A DNA stretch of 64,000 nt, taken from NCBI GenBank assembly GCA_007026445.1, contig VDMD01000001.1, positions 62,001 through 126,000 on the forward strand. Reading direction: 5' to 3'. The number at the start of each line of letters is the position of its first letter. Position 1 is the stretch's first letter. This stretch comes from Schizophyllum amplum. Its lineage: Eukaryota > Basidiomycota > Agaricomycetes > Agaricales > Schizophyllaceae. The notes beneath the pieces are model-generated. The model was not told the origin of the DNA, searched no databases, and saw only the letters and a program-made list of their open reading frames with translations. The position numbers and the translations under genes were made by a program. Below, one piece after another: positions 1 to 12,662 of this stretch.

Positions 1-875
1 GTGTACAATGCACAGGTATGTACTACCTCTGCTGTGCTCTTCGCTCACGCTCATCAAAGGCCGCTCGCTTCGCTCGCCCGTACTTCCGTCGCAAAGAAGC
101 ATGCTGTTAAGCTTACCACACGAGAAGAAACAAGACGCAGTGGCCTCGCTACGGCGGGGGCCAAGAAGCTGTTCTTGCGAACCGTCGATTTTCGTGCGCT
201 CAGATGGCTGCATCCGTATTAGTACGCTCTCGCTATATGGTGCTCTTCCAGAAAATCCTGACTCTTCATCACTCAGATTCTTACTGCGAGAAGCTGTCTG
301 TAGATATATTCGAGTGAACGCTGTGCATTTTTCTTGACCATCCACCTGTTTTCAAGCTGAGCCGCAGGACTCGGGACGGGTAACGCTTCCAGAGCTCTGT
401 AATCGGCCTCCAATCAAACCATGGTCTGACAACAGTAAATTTGACTTTACAGCCGCATACCAACATCGCGGGAGAACGACGAACGCGGGAGACCGACGAA
501 CTGCTGGAGGGCGGACGCGTCCCTAATAATGTCGATTGCTTGTGGAAGGAGTTCCATCCGTCTGCGCGGACGGGCGGTGCGAGCAGCTGAATAAATCATC
601 AAGCTTCTGTTTACCACAGATGGGCTCATGGATAGTCATGTGAGTGGCTTCTTTATCAAAGGCGGCAGTGTTATCAGGCTTCTTCATGCAGTGCTATTCC
701 ATCTGCGCCGCGGTGGAATCGCCGACGACACGCGCAGGCACCATTGGCTCCGACGGTCACCGCTGTTGTTCTCCGGCGTTCATCGCAGGTCGTTCCCGCA
801 TATCCTCGTCTTGACCAACGTTTGTCCAACTCGACCTCAACTCTTGCATCTGCCACCTCGATCCTCGCGATAGCG
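1..875. other. 5' flank of the NLR gene, no gene recognised
   Basis: Several short overlapping open frames exist on both strands, but none has recognisable protein character, a consistent splice pattern or a clear start context. The stretch probably holds the promoter and 5' leader of the NLR gene that starts at 876. I saw no TATA box or tandem repeat that I could defend. Confidence 0.4.
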
Positions 876-3800
876 ATGGCGCAATCATATCGTCCGCCTT
901 CATCGTCCGATCAGCGTCGTGGGTGGCTCGATCGAATCTTGCATCCTCGCCATTATCAGACGAGCAGTCGTTTCCCGCCGTTTAGCTCTGTACAGTCCAC
1001 CGTCTTTCTCCCCCCATCGAGGTCCGGCGCTTCGGAGGCCCAGACGGCGCGAGATGGACCTCCGACGGCAGAAGAAAAACCTGCTGTAGCGACAGATCTC
1101 TCGCTGCTGCCGTGTCGCACCGAGTTCAATTCTGTTCGACCGCTGCCTCGGCTGGTTCTGACTTCGACCTCTGTTGCGTTGGGTGCGCTTCACACTCGCA
1201 CAGCGCACTCGATCACATCGAGAGAGACCATTGCGTCGGTCGCGCCGTCAAGTCCCCCGATTGTACCGTCGGTGGATTCTCCGTCCAGGAGGCCGGTGAC
1301 CCCGCCGTCTCAGCCGCCCATGCCATCGATCGATGTATCGCCTCAACGGTGCCACGGCGTCTCGGTGGGGGCTTTCGTCTCGCCTCTGCACTCGTCCGAC
1401 TCCATTCCCCCGATGATCTCCTCCTTGCCCGGCACGACAGACCTTCCACCGGCTCCCGTGGAAGGTGTCCAGACACCAGGTGTCTCGCTGCTGCCGCGGA
1501 ACGATGGTGCGTCCAGGGCACCAGTGTCGTCGCCGCAGTCAACGCCAGAGATACATGCATTGGCGGGATCGACTTCGGAGGTTGCGCCTTCAGTCACGGC
1601 ATCACCAGAGTACGAACAGTCAGCTCAGGCATCGTCCGCAAGCACAACATCCGAGTTTTCCGCGCGCGCGCCACCGGCGGATCCGCCATATGTGCCGTCA
1701 GCGAGCCCGCCATCTGTGCTCCCGAACACCAGTTCTCCGGCATCAGAAGCGTCAGCTCCGTCAACAGGAGCGACATCCGTCTTTGTACAGGCGGACGACT
1801 CTGTGACTGCTACGGACCCTCTTGTGGCACTGTGGCAGCAGGCGATTGCGAGGTACAAGGACGACACTGGAGTCGACCTCTCTTCTCAGAGCGGCACACG
1901 CTTTGAGTCTCAGGGCTCGATCGTACATTACCTCGACGAACAGGAGAAAAAATTCACGAAATTCCGCGATCGCGGCTGCGCGGCGCGTGTCTGTAGCGCA
2001 CTCGCATCTATCGCTCCTGTCTTGCAGCCGTTATGCGTCCTTGCAGGAGAAGGGGCTGGGATGGTCGGTTGCGCCCGATTCCACAATGCCTATAGACTGA
2101 CGCGCATTCTCAGGTATTCGCACCTTCGAAGGTTATTTTTTCCGCTGTAGGGGAACTTGTAAAGGTGTGTCATATGTGTTCGCTCAAGAACTCGCTGTTG
2201 ATGTCCAAGTAGGCTGCGGTGGAAGCCGACCGTGAGCTGGATTCCATCGTCGACGCCTTCGACACGATTGATCACCATTTACGCATTCTCAAATCGGATG
2301 CTGCACATGAAATACTCCGTGACGAGGCTCTGAAGGAGGCGTCGGTGAAGCTGCTCGCCCAAATTCTGACCATACTCGGTGTTATCCAGAAGGTACAGAG
2401 AGAGGGGCGGCTTGGTGAGCGAGTTTCTCGTGGCAACTGCCGCTTCGACTGACGCGCCTTACTAGTACTATGGCTGAAGAAGTTGGACAACTCGAAACAG
2501 GTCTCCTCAGCGCTGGATGAGCTCGGGCGTCTCGCAGCAAATCAACACCATACGATATCGGCGGCGACGCTCTTCACGGCGAAGGAAACCATGTCGATCC
2601 TGATTGAGTGTGAGGCATGTGAGTCATGTTTCATAGCACGCTGTCTCATGTCTTGATAATTACTTCGCTCCCTCAGCGGCCAAAGACAACCAGGCGGTAG
2701 CGCGCAAGTATCTTGCTCATATCACGAAGATCGCGCAACAAATTCACGGCATGTTTGTATGATCGCGTTTTGACCATATATGCTGATGTATTTAGCAGAT
2801 ACGGTTCGTCGCAGCTCCAAGACAACGCAAGAACAGACGAGCGTCAACCGCGGAATCCTCGAGAACATTCAACGGGTGCTTCTGCAGCAGGCTCATGATA
2901 TCGGCGTGGTCCGGGGTACGACGTGGACTTGTTACACGTCATGTTTGCGCTGACTTCTCAAATCTGTAGACACCGCCGACATTGACAAGATCTTCCGTTG
3001 GCTTCAATATCCGGACTCATCTGTCAAGATGAATACCCTTCTCGACGACCGTGCGAAGTCGACAGGGTCGTGGTTCCTCGATGGCAAAGACTATACGACC
3101 TTCGAACGGGGAGAGAAGAGAAGTATTTGGCTATACGGGAAAGGTGCGGGAGCATGTTGTCCTCTGACAGCATTTTCTGATCATTGTTCATCCAGCTGGT
3201 TGCGGGAAAAGTACTATACTGTGCGTACTCTCTGTTCCAAACTGCGATGTCTTTGCTCATGTTCTGCAGTGCGGCGGTCATTCGTGATCTTCAGGTGTAC
3301 GCTGTATCCTCTGAAAACACCATCGTTCTCACGCACCTCTTTGACACGACGAACGGCTCCCAGCCTCGGAACCTGCGCGCGCTTCTCTCCTCATTGCTGT
3401 GTCAGCTCGCTTTGATCAGACGCGAATGCACGAAAATGCTGGTTCAGCTTCACGCGGAGACCTCGAGCGGGCATTCTCAGCTCTCTCTCGAAGCGATGCA
3501 GCATCATCTGGACATCATTGTTCAGGGTTTGCCGTCGCGTACTTTCGTTGTCGTCGATGCGCTGGACGAGGCAGAAGACGACAGGATAATTTCCTTCCTC
3601 GCGCATCTGCTCGACCACCATAACATCCAACTTTTCGTCTCCAGTCGCTACGAGTTTTCGTTTTGCCGGGAACTCGAGGCCCTTTGCGAGCTGCGCATTC
3701 ATATGACTGGGTCGCTCGTCACCAAGGACATCAAGATCTTTCTGCAAGGACTTCTCGCGGAGGGAGGTCGGCTCTCCAAAGTCGCGGATGCGGAGCGCGT

Positions 3801-6800
3801 CCGGGAAGCTTTGAGTAGCGGCGCTGACGGAAAGTGAGTGTACGTTATAGGTCTAGTGTGTCGTGAATTAATGTTCGCCTAGCTTTCGCTGGATCATGCT
3901 TCAGGTGCTTCAGCTCGCCCGCGTCTCAGGGATCCCCTGCGAGATTTGGAACTGCCTGAACTCCCTTCCTCGCACATTGGAAGAGATCTACGAGAGCGCT
4001 TTAGCGTCTATAGCTCCGCGCAGCCGCCGGAGCGTCCGTGTACTGCTCATGTGGATAATTCTCAGCGTCCGACCGCTTTCGAAGGCCGACTTTGCACAAT
4101 TACTGGCGTTCGACTACTCTGAGCATATGCCGGTGTACAGAGCTTCCCTACTTCCATCGGACACCCACAGCGTCATCACGCTTGTCGGCTCCACCCTCAT
4201 CTCCGCCAACAACCGTGAAGTTCGCCTTGCGCACGCATCCGTCAAGGACTATCTTCTCGCTCTTTCACCTTCTTCGCCCTTCTACATCGACAAAGGTCTT
4301 GCCTACAGTCTCATGGCAAGAACTGGGCTCGCATACATCAGTGCCGCATCACGATTTCCTTATGACGATCTGTCATGGACGTGGGTTAACTACCTTCTGG
4401 AGGCGGGTCAAGAACACTACTCGGAGCTAGAGCGGGATGCCGCCTGTGCCATTCGCGAATGCCCGACGCCAGATATGCTCTATGCAGCGCTGAACACTGC
4501 CATTGACATGGGCCAAGTTTCCCTGACGCGTCTGTTCCTCGACCGTCCGGATATAAGTCCTAATCACCCTCGGTGTTGTTACATTATTCATGGCATCCCA
4601 TCACCTCTGCACCGGGCGATCGCAAATGGTCATTGGGACATGCTCGTCATACTCCTAGAGTATGGAGCACACATTGACGTTCGGGATTCACGTGACGGAG
4701 CCCTCATTGCTCTGGCAGTAAAGAAGGGCAACCTCGAGATCATTCGTCTGCTAATCAACAGAGGTGCTAATATCCATTTGCACGTCCCAACGATAGACTC
4801 AAACTTTGGAGAATCTCATGAGCTATTACACGTCGCCGTCGAAGCTGAACGCGCAGACATCGTCATCGTCCTCCTTGATGCAGGCATTTATGTGAATATC
4901 CGCTCACGGCGGCACGTCTGGCCGCCTTACAAACGGCCTTATGCGAACCGACGCACCAACGGCCTGTGGACTCCCCTTCACTCCGCGGCAGTGACAAATG
5001 CTCCCGAGATCGTCCGCCTCCTCATTGAACGGCGTGCCAACATCCATGCACACGAGGCTGACGGCATGCAGCCCCTTCATCTCGCTTGCAGAGTGGGGCG
5101 CGAAGAGGTCGCTCGTATTCTTGTCGAAGCAGGCGCGGATCTCAACTCTTGCTCGACTGGTGGCTCGACTCCCCTTGATCTCGCTTGCGAGCACGGGCAC
5201 GAAAACGTCGCTCGTATTCTTATCGACGCAGGCGTAGATGTCAACTCCTGCTTGGCTCATGGCTTGACTCTCCTTCACTTTGCTGTACAGCGAGGGAACA
5301 TTAATTTCGTCCGCTTCCTCCTTGAACGACATGCTGATGTTGACACTCGGAGTAGCACAGACCGCAAGCCCCTTCACACCGCTTGCCTACGAGGGCACAG
5401 AGAGATTGCCCTGCTCCTTCTTGAAGCGGGCGCGGACATCAACTGCAGCTCAGGTGGCAGGACTCCCCTTCACTATGCGGTGGACGAGGGCAATGCCGAG
5501 CTCGTACGCTTCCTCATTGGACGAAATGCTGACATCCATGCTCGCGACTCGGCTTACGGCATGGAGCCCCTTCATCTTGCTTGCAAAGGCGGGCATGAAG
5601 AGGTTGCGCGCATTCTTGTCGAATCAGGCGCAAAAGTCACCTCCTGTTCAGCTCTTGGTTCAACTCCTCTTCATCTTGCTGCAGAGCGAGGCAATATCGT
5701 GCTCGTCCGCTTCTTCATCAAACGGCATGTTGACGCTCTTGAAATTCGGAGCACTGGCACAGGTCACAGACCCCTTCACTCCGCATGCCTAGGGGGGCAC
5801 AACGAGCTCGCCCATCTCCTTCTTGAAGCGGGTGCCGACATCAACAGCAGCTCACTTGACGGAACTCCTCTTCACTGTGCGGCCAGAGCAGGCGATCCCG
5901 AGCTCGTCCGCTTTCTCATCGAACAAAACGCCAACATCCACTGTGCTCGCGAGGCAGACGGCATGGAGCCCTTTCACGTCGCTTGCAAGTACGGGCGTGA
6001 AAAGGTTGCTCGTATCTTTGTCGAAGCAGGCGCGGATGTCAATTCTTGCTCATCTGAGGGATTGACTCCCCTGCATTCTGTAGCAGAGCGTGGCTATATC
6101 GCGCTCGCACGCTTCCTCATCGAACGGCATGCCAACGTTCATGCTCGCCATCATAGTATCGGCGATCCACTTGGCCTCGCTTGTAAGCACGGGTATGTAG
6201 ATGTCGCCCGTCTCCTTGTTGACGCAGGCGCGGATATCAACTCCTCAGCCGGACGCTGTACTACTCCCCTTCATGCTGCGGCAGCGCATGGCGATATCGA
6301 GTTCGCTCGTCTCCTCATTGACCGCCATGCCGATGTCCATGCTCGCAACACGCGCGGCTACGAACCTCTCCACCTTGCTTCCAGAGGAGGGCATATAGGT
6401 GTTTCGTGTCTGCTGCTCGACCATGGCGCGGCAGTTGATGCGCGTGCCAACTTGGATGGTGCCTCCCGGACACCGCTTCTCCTCGCGGCAGAAAAGGACG
6501 CACCCAGTCTCTTGTCCCTGCTCATTGCCCGTGGCGCGGATATCCACGCGCGAGATATATATGGCGATGATGCTTTGGAATTGGCAGCATTCAAAGACCG
6601 CGATAGAAATGTGCATTCGCTTCTCAGTGCAGGTTTCGATCGTCACGCTTGCAATGCCGAAGGTCAGACGCTGCTAGACAGGATCGATGCCAGTCAATAT
6701 GAGGCCCGTGACCCAGCTGCGAACGAGTGTATCCGTCAACTCCTCTTGCACGGACCCTCGGAGAGCGACACGGGGGGTAGAATAGCGATGACGGGGGACG

Positions 6801-7045
6801 CGAAGGAACGACTCCAGGAGCTGGAGCGGGAGCGGCGACGGTTGAAGAGCAGGAATATGGTGGAATTGTGGGCGGCCGTACGACGCGCTAGCGCCACTGA
6901 TATGGCGTCGCAAGAATACATCGCAGCGGAAGGCGGCGGGAGTCTGGACATAAAAGGCACAGGTGCGCCGGTCTGTGTCGACCGTGCTTTACACTCAATA
7001 TCCTGTGTAGACGGAGACATCAGCGCAATTGGTCGATCGGTATAG
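876..7045 (+). CDS. NACHT-ankyrin NLR-like (STAND) protein, 10 exons
   Basis: Model of 1902 residues: exons 876-2063, 2114-2164, 2213-2414, 2466-2618, 2677-2748, 2799-2915, 2970-3143, 3196-3220, 3270-3833, 3883-7045. Residues 1-310 are Pro/Ser/Thr-rich and probably disordered. About 315-600 is the helical N-terminal region common in basidiomycete NLRs. A P-loop GKAGCGKST lies near residue 651, recovered only after removing the intron 3144-3195, and a Walker B stretch VVVDALDE lies near 752. About 20-21 ankyrin repeats span roughly residues 1088-1785, followed by a short charged helix. By family knowledge such STAND ATPases act in the cytoplasm as nucleotide-driven sensors, with the ankyrin part as ligand-binding scaffold; the ligand is unknown. 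The intron after 2748 fits only as a GC-AG intron, otherwise there is a frame break. I see no named effector domain (lipase, HeLo, PNP) at the N-terminus. The start is the first ATG leading straight into the P/S/T-rich region; an in-frame ATG lies upstream at 744. Confidence 0.88.
4590..6700 (+). repeat. Ankyrin repeat tract with a four-repeat superperiod
   Basis: About 20 repeats of roughly 99 nt code for consecutive ankyrin modules. From 5063 they follow an ordered cycle: a module with EVARILVEAGAD, one with VRFLIERHADVHAR, one with LLLEAGADIN and one with ELVRFLI. The first type recurs at 5063, 5558 and 5960. The last spacing is 402 nt, about four modules; the first is 495 nt, five modules with one extra inserted. 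This shows growth by duplication of blocks of four repeats. Confidence 0.85.
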
Positions 7046-7649
7046 GGGAGCAAGGAGGATCAGCGGATGAGGATGGATGGGCTGCAAAAGTGGTGGTTAG
7101 AAAAGAGTATCGATGCCAGGACTGACAGCTATTTATTTTGACCGCAGGATTTTCATCGATAATTGCTTGTTTACACTCGACTAACGTATTGTATCCGTCA
7201 CGACCGTGAATTCTGCTCATGGATGTACACATGTACGCCAAAGACCTCACAACCTCGGCGAAGTCGCATTACAACTCCACATGGCGAGCGCAGACAAGCC
7301 TGCCGATGTCGGGCGACCGTATGCCCAAGAGCGATACGGTACGCGTCCCCCGGGCAGTGAGTCGCAACGGTCCAACCCCGAGCTCGACGTCGAACGGTAT
7401 AGCGCCAGGTCGCAGACCTGCATTGACAGCCGAGACGCGCAGGCGGTGCGCGATGGGTGCGCGAGGGGCCCCACGAACGACGAGTGTGCGACCGGGGAAC
7501 GTGGCTGAAGCCATGCTTGACACAAGGGGATGTCCAGGTCTAGGTTAGTGTACGAGCCCCGAGAGTCGTAACGACAATGGTCGGATGCTCACTATAGCAA
7601 CGCCAAACGATAGCAACGCCAAAGCCGGATCTAGCGATGGACACTCTTG
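7046..7649. other. Intergenic, one weak small ORF
   Basis: This lies downstream of the NLR stop. A 75-codon open frame starting with ATG at 7281 and ending at 7508 (+) is polar and has no motif I recognise. It could be a first exon, since GT dinucleotides follow, but no partner exon is convincing in the repeats beyond. Confidence 0.25.
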
Positions 7650-10600
7650 TCACGTCGGATTGACCGTCCCGTGTGTGGTCCACCGACGATGGATATATCG
7701 TAGATAACACAAAGCGAAGGAGGGCACCACGTCCGGTCCTCGACGGGATGATGGAATGCCGTCATAGCGCTCATTTAAATAAAAAGGCAGTCGGTCCAGA
7801 GAGGAGGCCCAGCTCTTTGGCGACGACGATGAGGAGCTCGTTGATAGTGTAAAGCAGGAACGTGATGGTGAAAATGAGGAGCCCTCCGGCGACGACGAGC
7901 AGGGGCTCGATGGCGATCTGGTACACGATGCCGGCAACCTCGAAGTGGCGGGCGACGACGTACTCGAGCACGAGCACATGGAGGACGATGTTCTCGAGCA
8001 TGTAAACGGCTGCGCCCTCAAGCACGTGGGCGATGATGCCCTCGAGCCTGATGGTAGATACGACAGCCCAACGAGCTCCTCGAGCACGATATCCGGCCCG
8101 TGTTCTGCGACAACGACGAGGAGCTTGACGGCAGTCAGGAGCATGCCATCAACAGCCTCAGAATACCGGGCGACGACGACGACCTCGTCCTGGACGATGC
8201 CCTCTTGACCATGACAGCATCCTTGACAGTGAACATGTGCTCGACTTTGACGATCCACTCGACCATGGCAGCGTCCTCCTTGAACACGCGCCCGATTTTG
8301 ACCATGCCCTCGTCCTGGACGACGCGCTCGACCTCGACGAAGCCCTCGACCGCAGCGACGGCCCCCGTCCTAGACGATGCCGTCTTGACCATGACAGCGT
8401 CCTTGACATTGAACATGCGCTCGACTTGGACCATGCCGCCGACCTTGCCGATGACCTCGTCCTGGACGACGCGCTCGAACTTGCTGATACCCTCGGCCTT
8501 GACGGCGGCAACGCACGTGAGGTGCTAGTCGCGAGGTGCTAAGTTCCCAACGAGGTTCTGCACGAAGTCGAGGAGGAGCTTTTCGGCGAAGACGTGGAGG
8601 AGCAGCTGGCGACAATATCCTGGAGCACCCGCCTCGACGACGAGCTCGACGACCCCACGACGGAGAGCACCACGATGACGATGGAAAACATCCTGCGATG
8701 ACGATGGGAAGCACCCTGCGACGACGGCTGAGTTGCCCGACGACAATCTCGACGCCGAGTCTGCAGGCCACGATGCCCTCCCTCAACCTTCAGCTTGCAG
8801 GAGACGATCTCAGACTTTAGGCCTTGACAATGCCCTGAACCATGACCATGCCCTGGACCATGACCATGCCCTGGACCATGACCATGACCGCGACCTTGAC
8901 CATGACCGCGACCTTGACCATGACCCCGACCTTGAGCATGCGCTCGTCCTGGATGATCTCCGACCGCGACGACGCCCTCATCCTCGACCGTAACGACGCC
9001 CTCGTCCTCGACCATGACAATGCCCTGGTCCTCAACCATGACGACGCCCTCGTCCTCGACCATGACCCCGACCTCGCCGATGCCCTCTTGACCTTGACAC
9101 TATGACCATGACCTCGATCTTGCTAATGCCCTCGACCGTGACGTCCTCTCCCTCCACCGCGATAGTGCCCTCGACCATGACCATACCATGACCACGACGC
9201 CGTCTTACTGGACCATACCCCCGAACTTGACGGCGGCAACGCTCGCAAGGTGCCAAGTTCCCAACGAGTCGGAGGTGCCAAGTGCCCAACGAAATCCTGC
9301 GCAATCTCAACGACAGAGCTAGCACAGCGGCGTTGACGACGACGAGCGGGAGTCCTCGGCGGCGAAGACGAGGAGCACTTGACGAGTAGAATCTCGAAAG
9401 CGGTGATGAGCAGGAACCTTTCGGCGATGACGAGCAGAAATCCTTCGACGATGACGAGCAGGGGCCCTTCGGTGATCACAACGGGGAGCTTGAGGATGAC
9501 GGGCAAGAGTTGACCGGCGGTGACTATGAGGAGCCTTCCTCTGTCGGAGATCACGAGCCCTCTGGCGTCAACAATCACGAGCCCTCCGTTGATGACCACG
9601 AGCTCTCCGTCGCTGACCACCAGGAGCGTGGAGCGCGCGCAGGTACTTCAGCCCGATCTGTTTGTCAAAGTCGGACACTGGCGAGCATAATCAGCATACG
9701 CGGTGTGTGTGATTGGCAGCATACGCGGCGGGTCGCTGCGGCGTAGGCGTGGTTCGGGAGAGCGCGACATACGCGCCGAACCCGTAACAGCAGAAGAGGA
9801 GAACCACGACAGCACCCGTCCCCGAGCCGCAGCCCGCACAGGACCCACCAGGAGCCCTCCGGCGCCGACAAGCAGGAACCCTCCGGTGATGACAAGCAGG
9901 AGCTCGACAACGCGCTCAAGCACGACGACATCGATGTCCTCGGGCCAGCGAGCAACGTCGTATACGCAGCAGCGGGCGACGACGGACCCGCTGCAGCGGG
10001 CAACGACGGGACTGAGCGGATGCCGACGAGCTCAAGCACGATGTCAACGACGAGCTCAAGCATAATGACGATGGTGCATTCAAGTATAATGACGACGGTG
10101 CACTCAAGCACAATGACGACGATGCACTCAAGCACAATGACGACGATCCCTCAAGCACGAGGACAACGATGCCCTCAAGCACGAGGACAACCATGCCCTC
10201 GAGCATGCTGAGGACGAGGGCGTTGATGCCCTCGAACCCGAGGGCAAATCGAGTAGCCCGACGTTGCTAGTAGCCCCATCGAGGACGATATCCGCGCGTG
10301 TCCTGCCTCACGACAGTATTCCAGCATCAGGGCGACAGTCTTCCAACAGCCACGACAGTCTTCCAACACGACGACGGCCGGGAGTCCGACAATGCCCTCG
10401 ACCTTGACGGTGCGTTCGTGCGCTTGATGGGTGCGGTCGTACATACGGTAGGTGCGGTCGTACATACGGTGGGTGCCGTCGTGCATGTGGTGGGTGCCGT
10501 CGTACATACGGTGGGTGCCGTCGTGCATGTGGTGGGTGCCGTCGTGCGTCTGCCGAGCGTCCGATGGGCACTGGGCTCCTTCATCCGATGAACGGACTTG

Positions 10601-11080
10601 TCCATCCGGTGAACGGACTTATCCATCCGGTGAACGGACTTATCCGTCCGGTGATCGAGCTCGAGCGCCTGCTGGACGGGCTCGTAGGCCTGGCGATCGA
10701 GCTCGGGAGCCTGCTGGACGGGCTCGTGGGCCTGGTGGACGGGCTCGTTCGGGCTCATGAGCTTGCTGGACGGGCTCGCGAGCCTGGGCTCGTCCGTCCG
10801 GTGAACGGGCTCATGCGCTTGGTGGATGCAGATGTTCGATTGGGGGACGGGCTCCGGAGGTCTGGTGGACGGGCTCTTGCTTCTGGTGATCGCGCTCGTG
10901 CGTCCGATAGACACGCTCGTGCGTCCGATAGACACGCTCGTGCGTCTGCTGGATGCGCTCGTGCGCCTGATGAACGGGCGCGGGCGCCTGGTGGAGGCAT
11001 CCGTGCATCTGACGGACGCGCTCGCGGGACCAATGGCTTGCGGGACGGTGGCGAGAGGTGACGTTGATGGGATAAGTAGG
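7650..11080. repeat. Long low-complexity / minisatellite tract
   Basis: About 3.4 kb of imperfect short-period repeats rich in GACGAC, GAGGAGC and CTCGACC. Sub-tracts: GACCATGACC-type 12-18-mers near 8820-9080; GACGAGCAGGAxCC-type repeats near 9390-9900; GCTCAAGCACxATGACGACG-like repeats near 10025-10200; a tandem of GGTGCGGTCGTACATACGGT near 10430-10540; and repeats of CATCCGGTGAACGGACTTAT near 10580-10640, followed by degenerate relatives to 11000. All frames stay open for long distances on both strands, as expected of triplet-biased repeats, so the ORFs here are not evidence of genes. A repetitive Asp/His/Leu-rich coding exon cannot be excluded. Confidence 0.7.
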
Positions 11081-12662
11081 TGACGAGGAGGTTGGTACGA
11101 GGTCCAGCGCAATTCTCTCCAGCGACGTCGAGGGCGACTCTTTCCAGTGACGTTGAGGGAAACATCCTCCAGCGTAGCGTACGACCGCCATCGTCGTCAA
11201 GCAGCTGACATCTCTGGTATTTGTCGTCGAGGGCGCTGACCAGTGTTGGATAGGCGATCCCCCACGATGGCGGGCCGCACCCTCCGTGGTCCAGAGCAAT
11301 CGCGGTCGGGGATGCGCGAGCAGATACGGAGGTCGCGGATGCGAATGTGTAGTCGTGTGAGAGCCTCGAGTCTTTTTCGAACGCGGAGCGAGGGCGAGGG
11401 AGGTGAGGATGAGGCAGGCGGCGATCATAACCTTGAAGACGTGGACGGCTTGGTGGACGTGTCGCAGAGCGGATTCACAAGCGCTTTGTTAGACTTGGGT
11501 ATCTCTGACAATAGAAATGAGCGACGGGCCTCGGAGAGCACGGATACACACACCATGCTTCATATTCAGATGTCGACTGCGTTCTCGCACGCTCGATCGT
11601 GGCAGTCATGTGTGTCTCGCAGGGCAGTCGCGGTCGCCTCGCAGGCCAGCCGTGACGTCTTCCTCATTGCCAGCTCCCGCTCTGACAGCATTCCAGTCCG
11701 TGCAAAAGAGTAAAATGACGAGCTCTAGTGCATGTGCAGCTGCACGGCGCATTTGGTGAAGCAGAAGCCCTTCGGCGGGGTCGCCACTGAAGATCGCTCT
11801 GATCAGGCGAGCATTGAAGACTGTGAATGAATCGGCATTTAATGGAGTGCGTGAATAAAGGAAAAGGTTTACGCACCTTCGACGTGCGAACGTTCAGCTT
11901 ACACTCTCCTTGGAATGCTGCTTCGTCGCCGTCATCAAGCATCCTGCGTCTTCCAGATGGTCGACCGCACTCTCGGTGTCTGGCCTATCATTGGTTTATG
12001 ACGAACGCGAAGAACAAAAGCAGCAGATTCGTTTGGAGCTCAGCTGAAGAGGATATGGCGGATGGATGCGTAGAGGTAACCCGGCGCGCAAGGATTTGGC
12101 CTGTCGGCGTGGCCCGGCGCTTTGAACCAACACGCCACCCTCGGATATAATGCAAGGTATCGTCCAATGTTGTCCTCCTCTTTCGTTAGAGAACGCCTTG
12201 ATTTTCGATACATGAAGCTGCAAGCGCGCGCCGTTAGGCCCGTGCGAGAGGACCTCGAAGAGGACCTCGACGATGGGTACGCACTTTGCCCAGCCCTTCC
12301 TTTACAACGTGGATCTTGTCAAGATCGCCTCTCAGTTACGGAGCGGTCGAGCTCCTTCTTGTGATTTGCGAGCGGAATGGTATGCGTGAAGACGGAGGAA
12401 GGAACAATGCCTGATCTAGACTCGCGTGGCCGCGGGAGAAAAGTCACGGGATCAGCAAGGTCACGGGGTGCCGCAAGCCGAGCTGGTTCACTAATAGTAA
12501 GTCCTTGCGTGCGGCGGTGCGGCGCGTGCCGTCGACCGCTTCGAACATGAACTTCGATCCTGAATTCGGTTCTCAAGCTACCAGACCCTCCGTCTTCTCA
12601 CACGCATCCTTTCAAGCTGAACGCGCAAGCTCTGCTTGTTCTCCCTCTATTTCAACACGATC
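11081..12662. other. No gene supported
   Basis: Normal-complexity sequence between the repeat tract and the MYND gene. Open frames are short and overlapping, with no motif and no consistent donor-acceptor chain on either strand. The last few hundred bases presumably carry the MYND promoter. Confidence 0.35.

Noticed and set aside
744..2150. Single 468-codon gene at the left end
   Set aside because: Its last codons are intron sequence; removing 2064-2113 joins it to the NLR with the typical fungal sequence VFAPSKVIFSAVGELV.
8539..10560. Numerous 80-260 codon frames on both strands in the repeat tract
   Set aside because: Triplet-period repeats keep all frames open; there are no conserved motifs or coherent splice sites.
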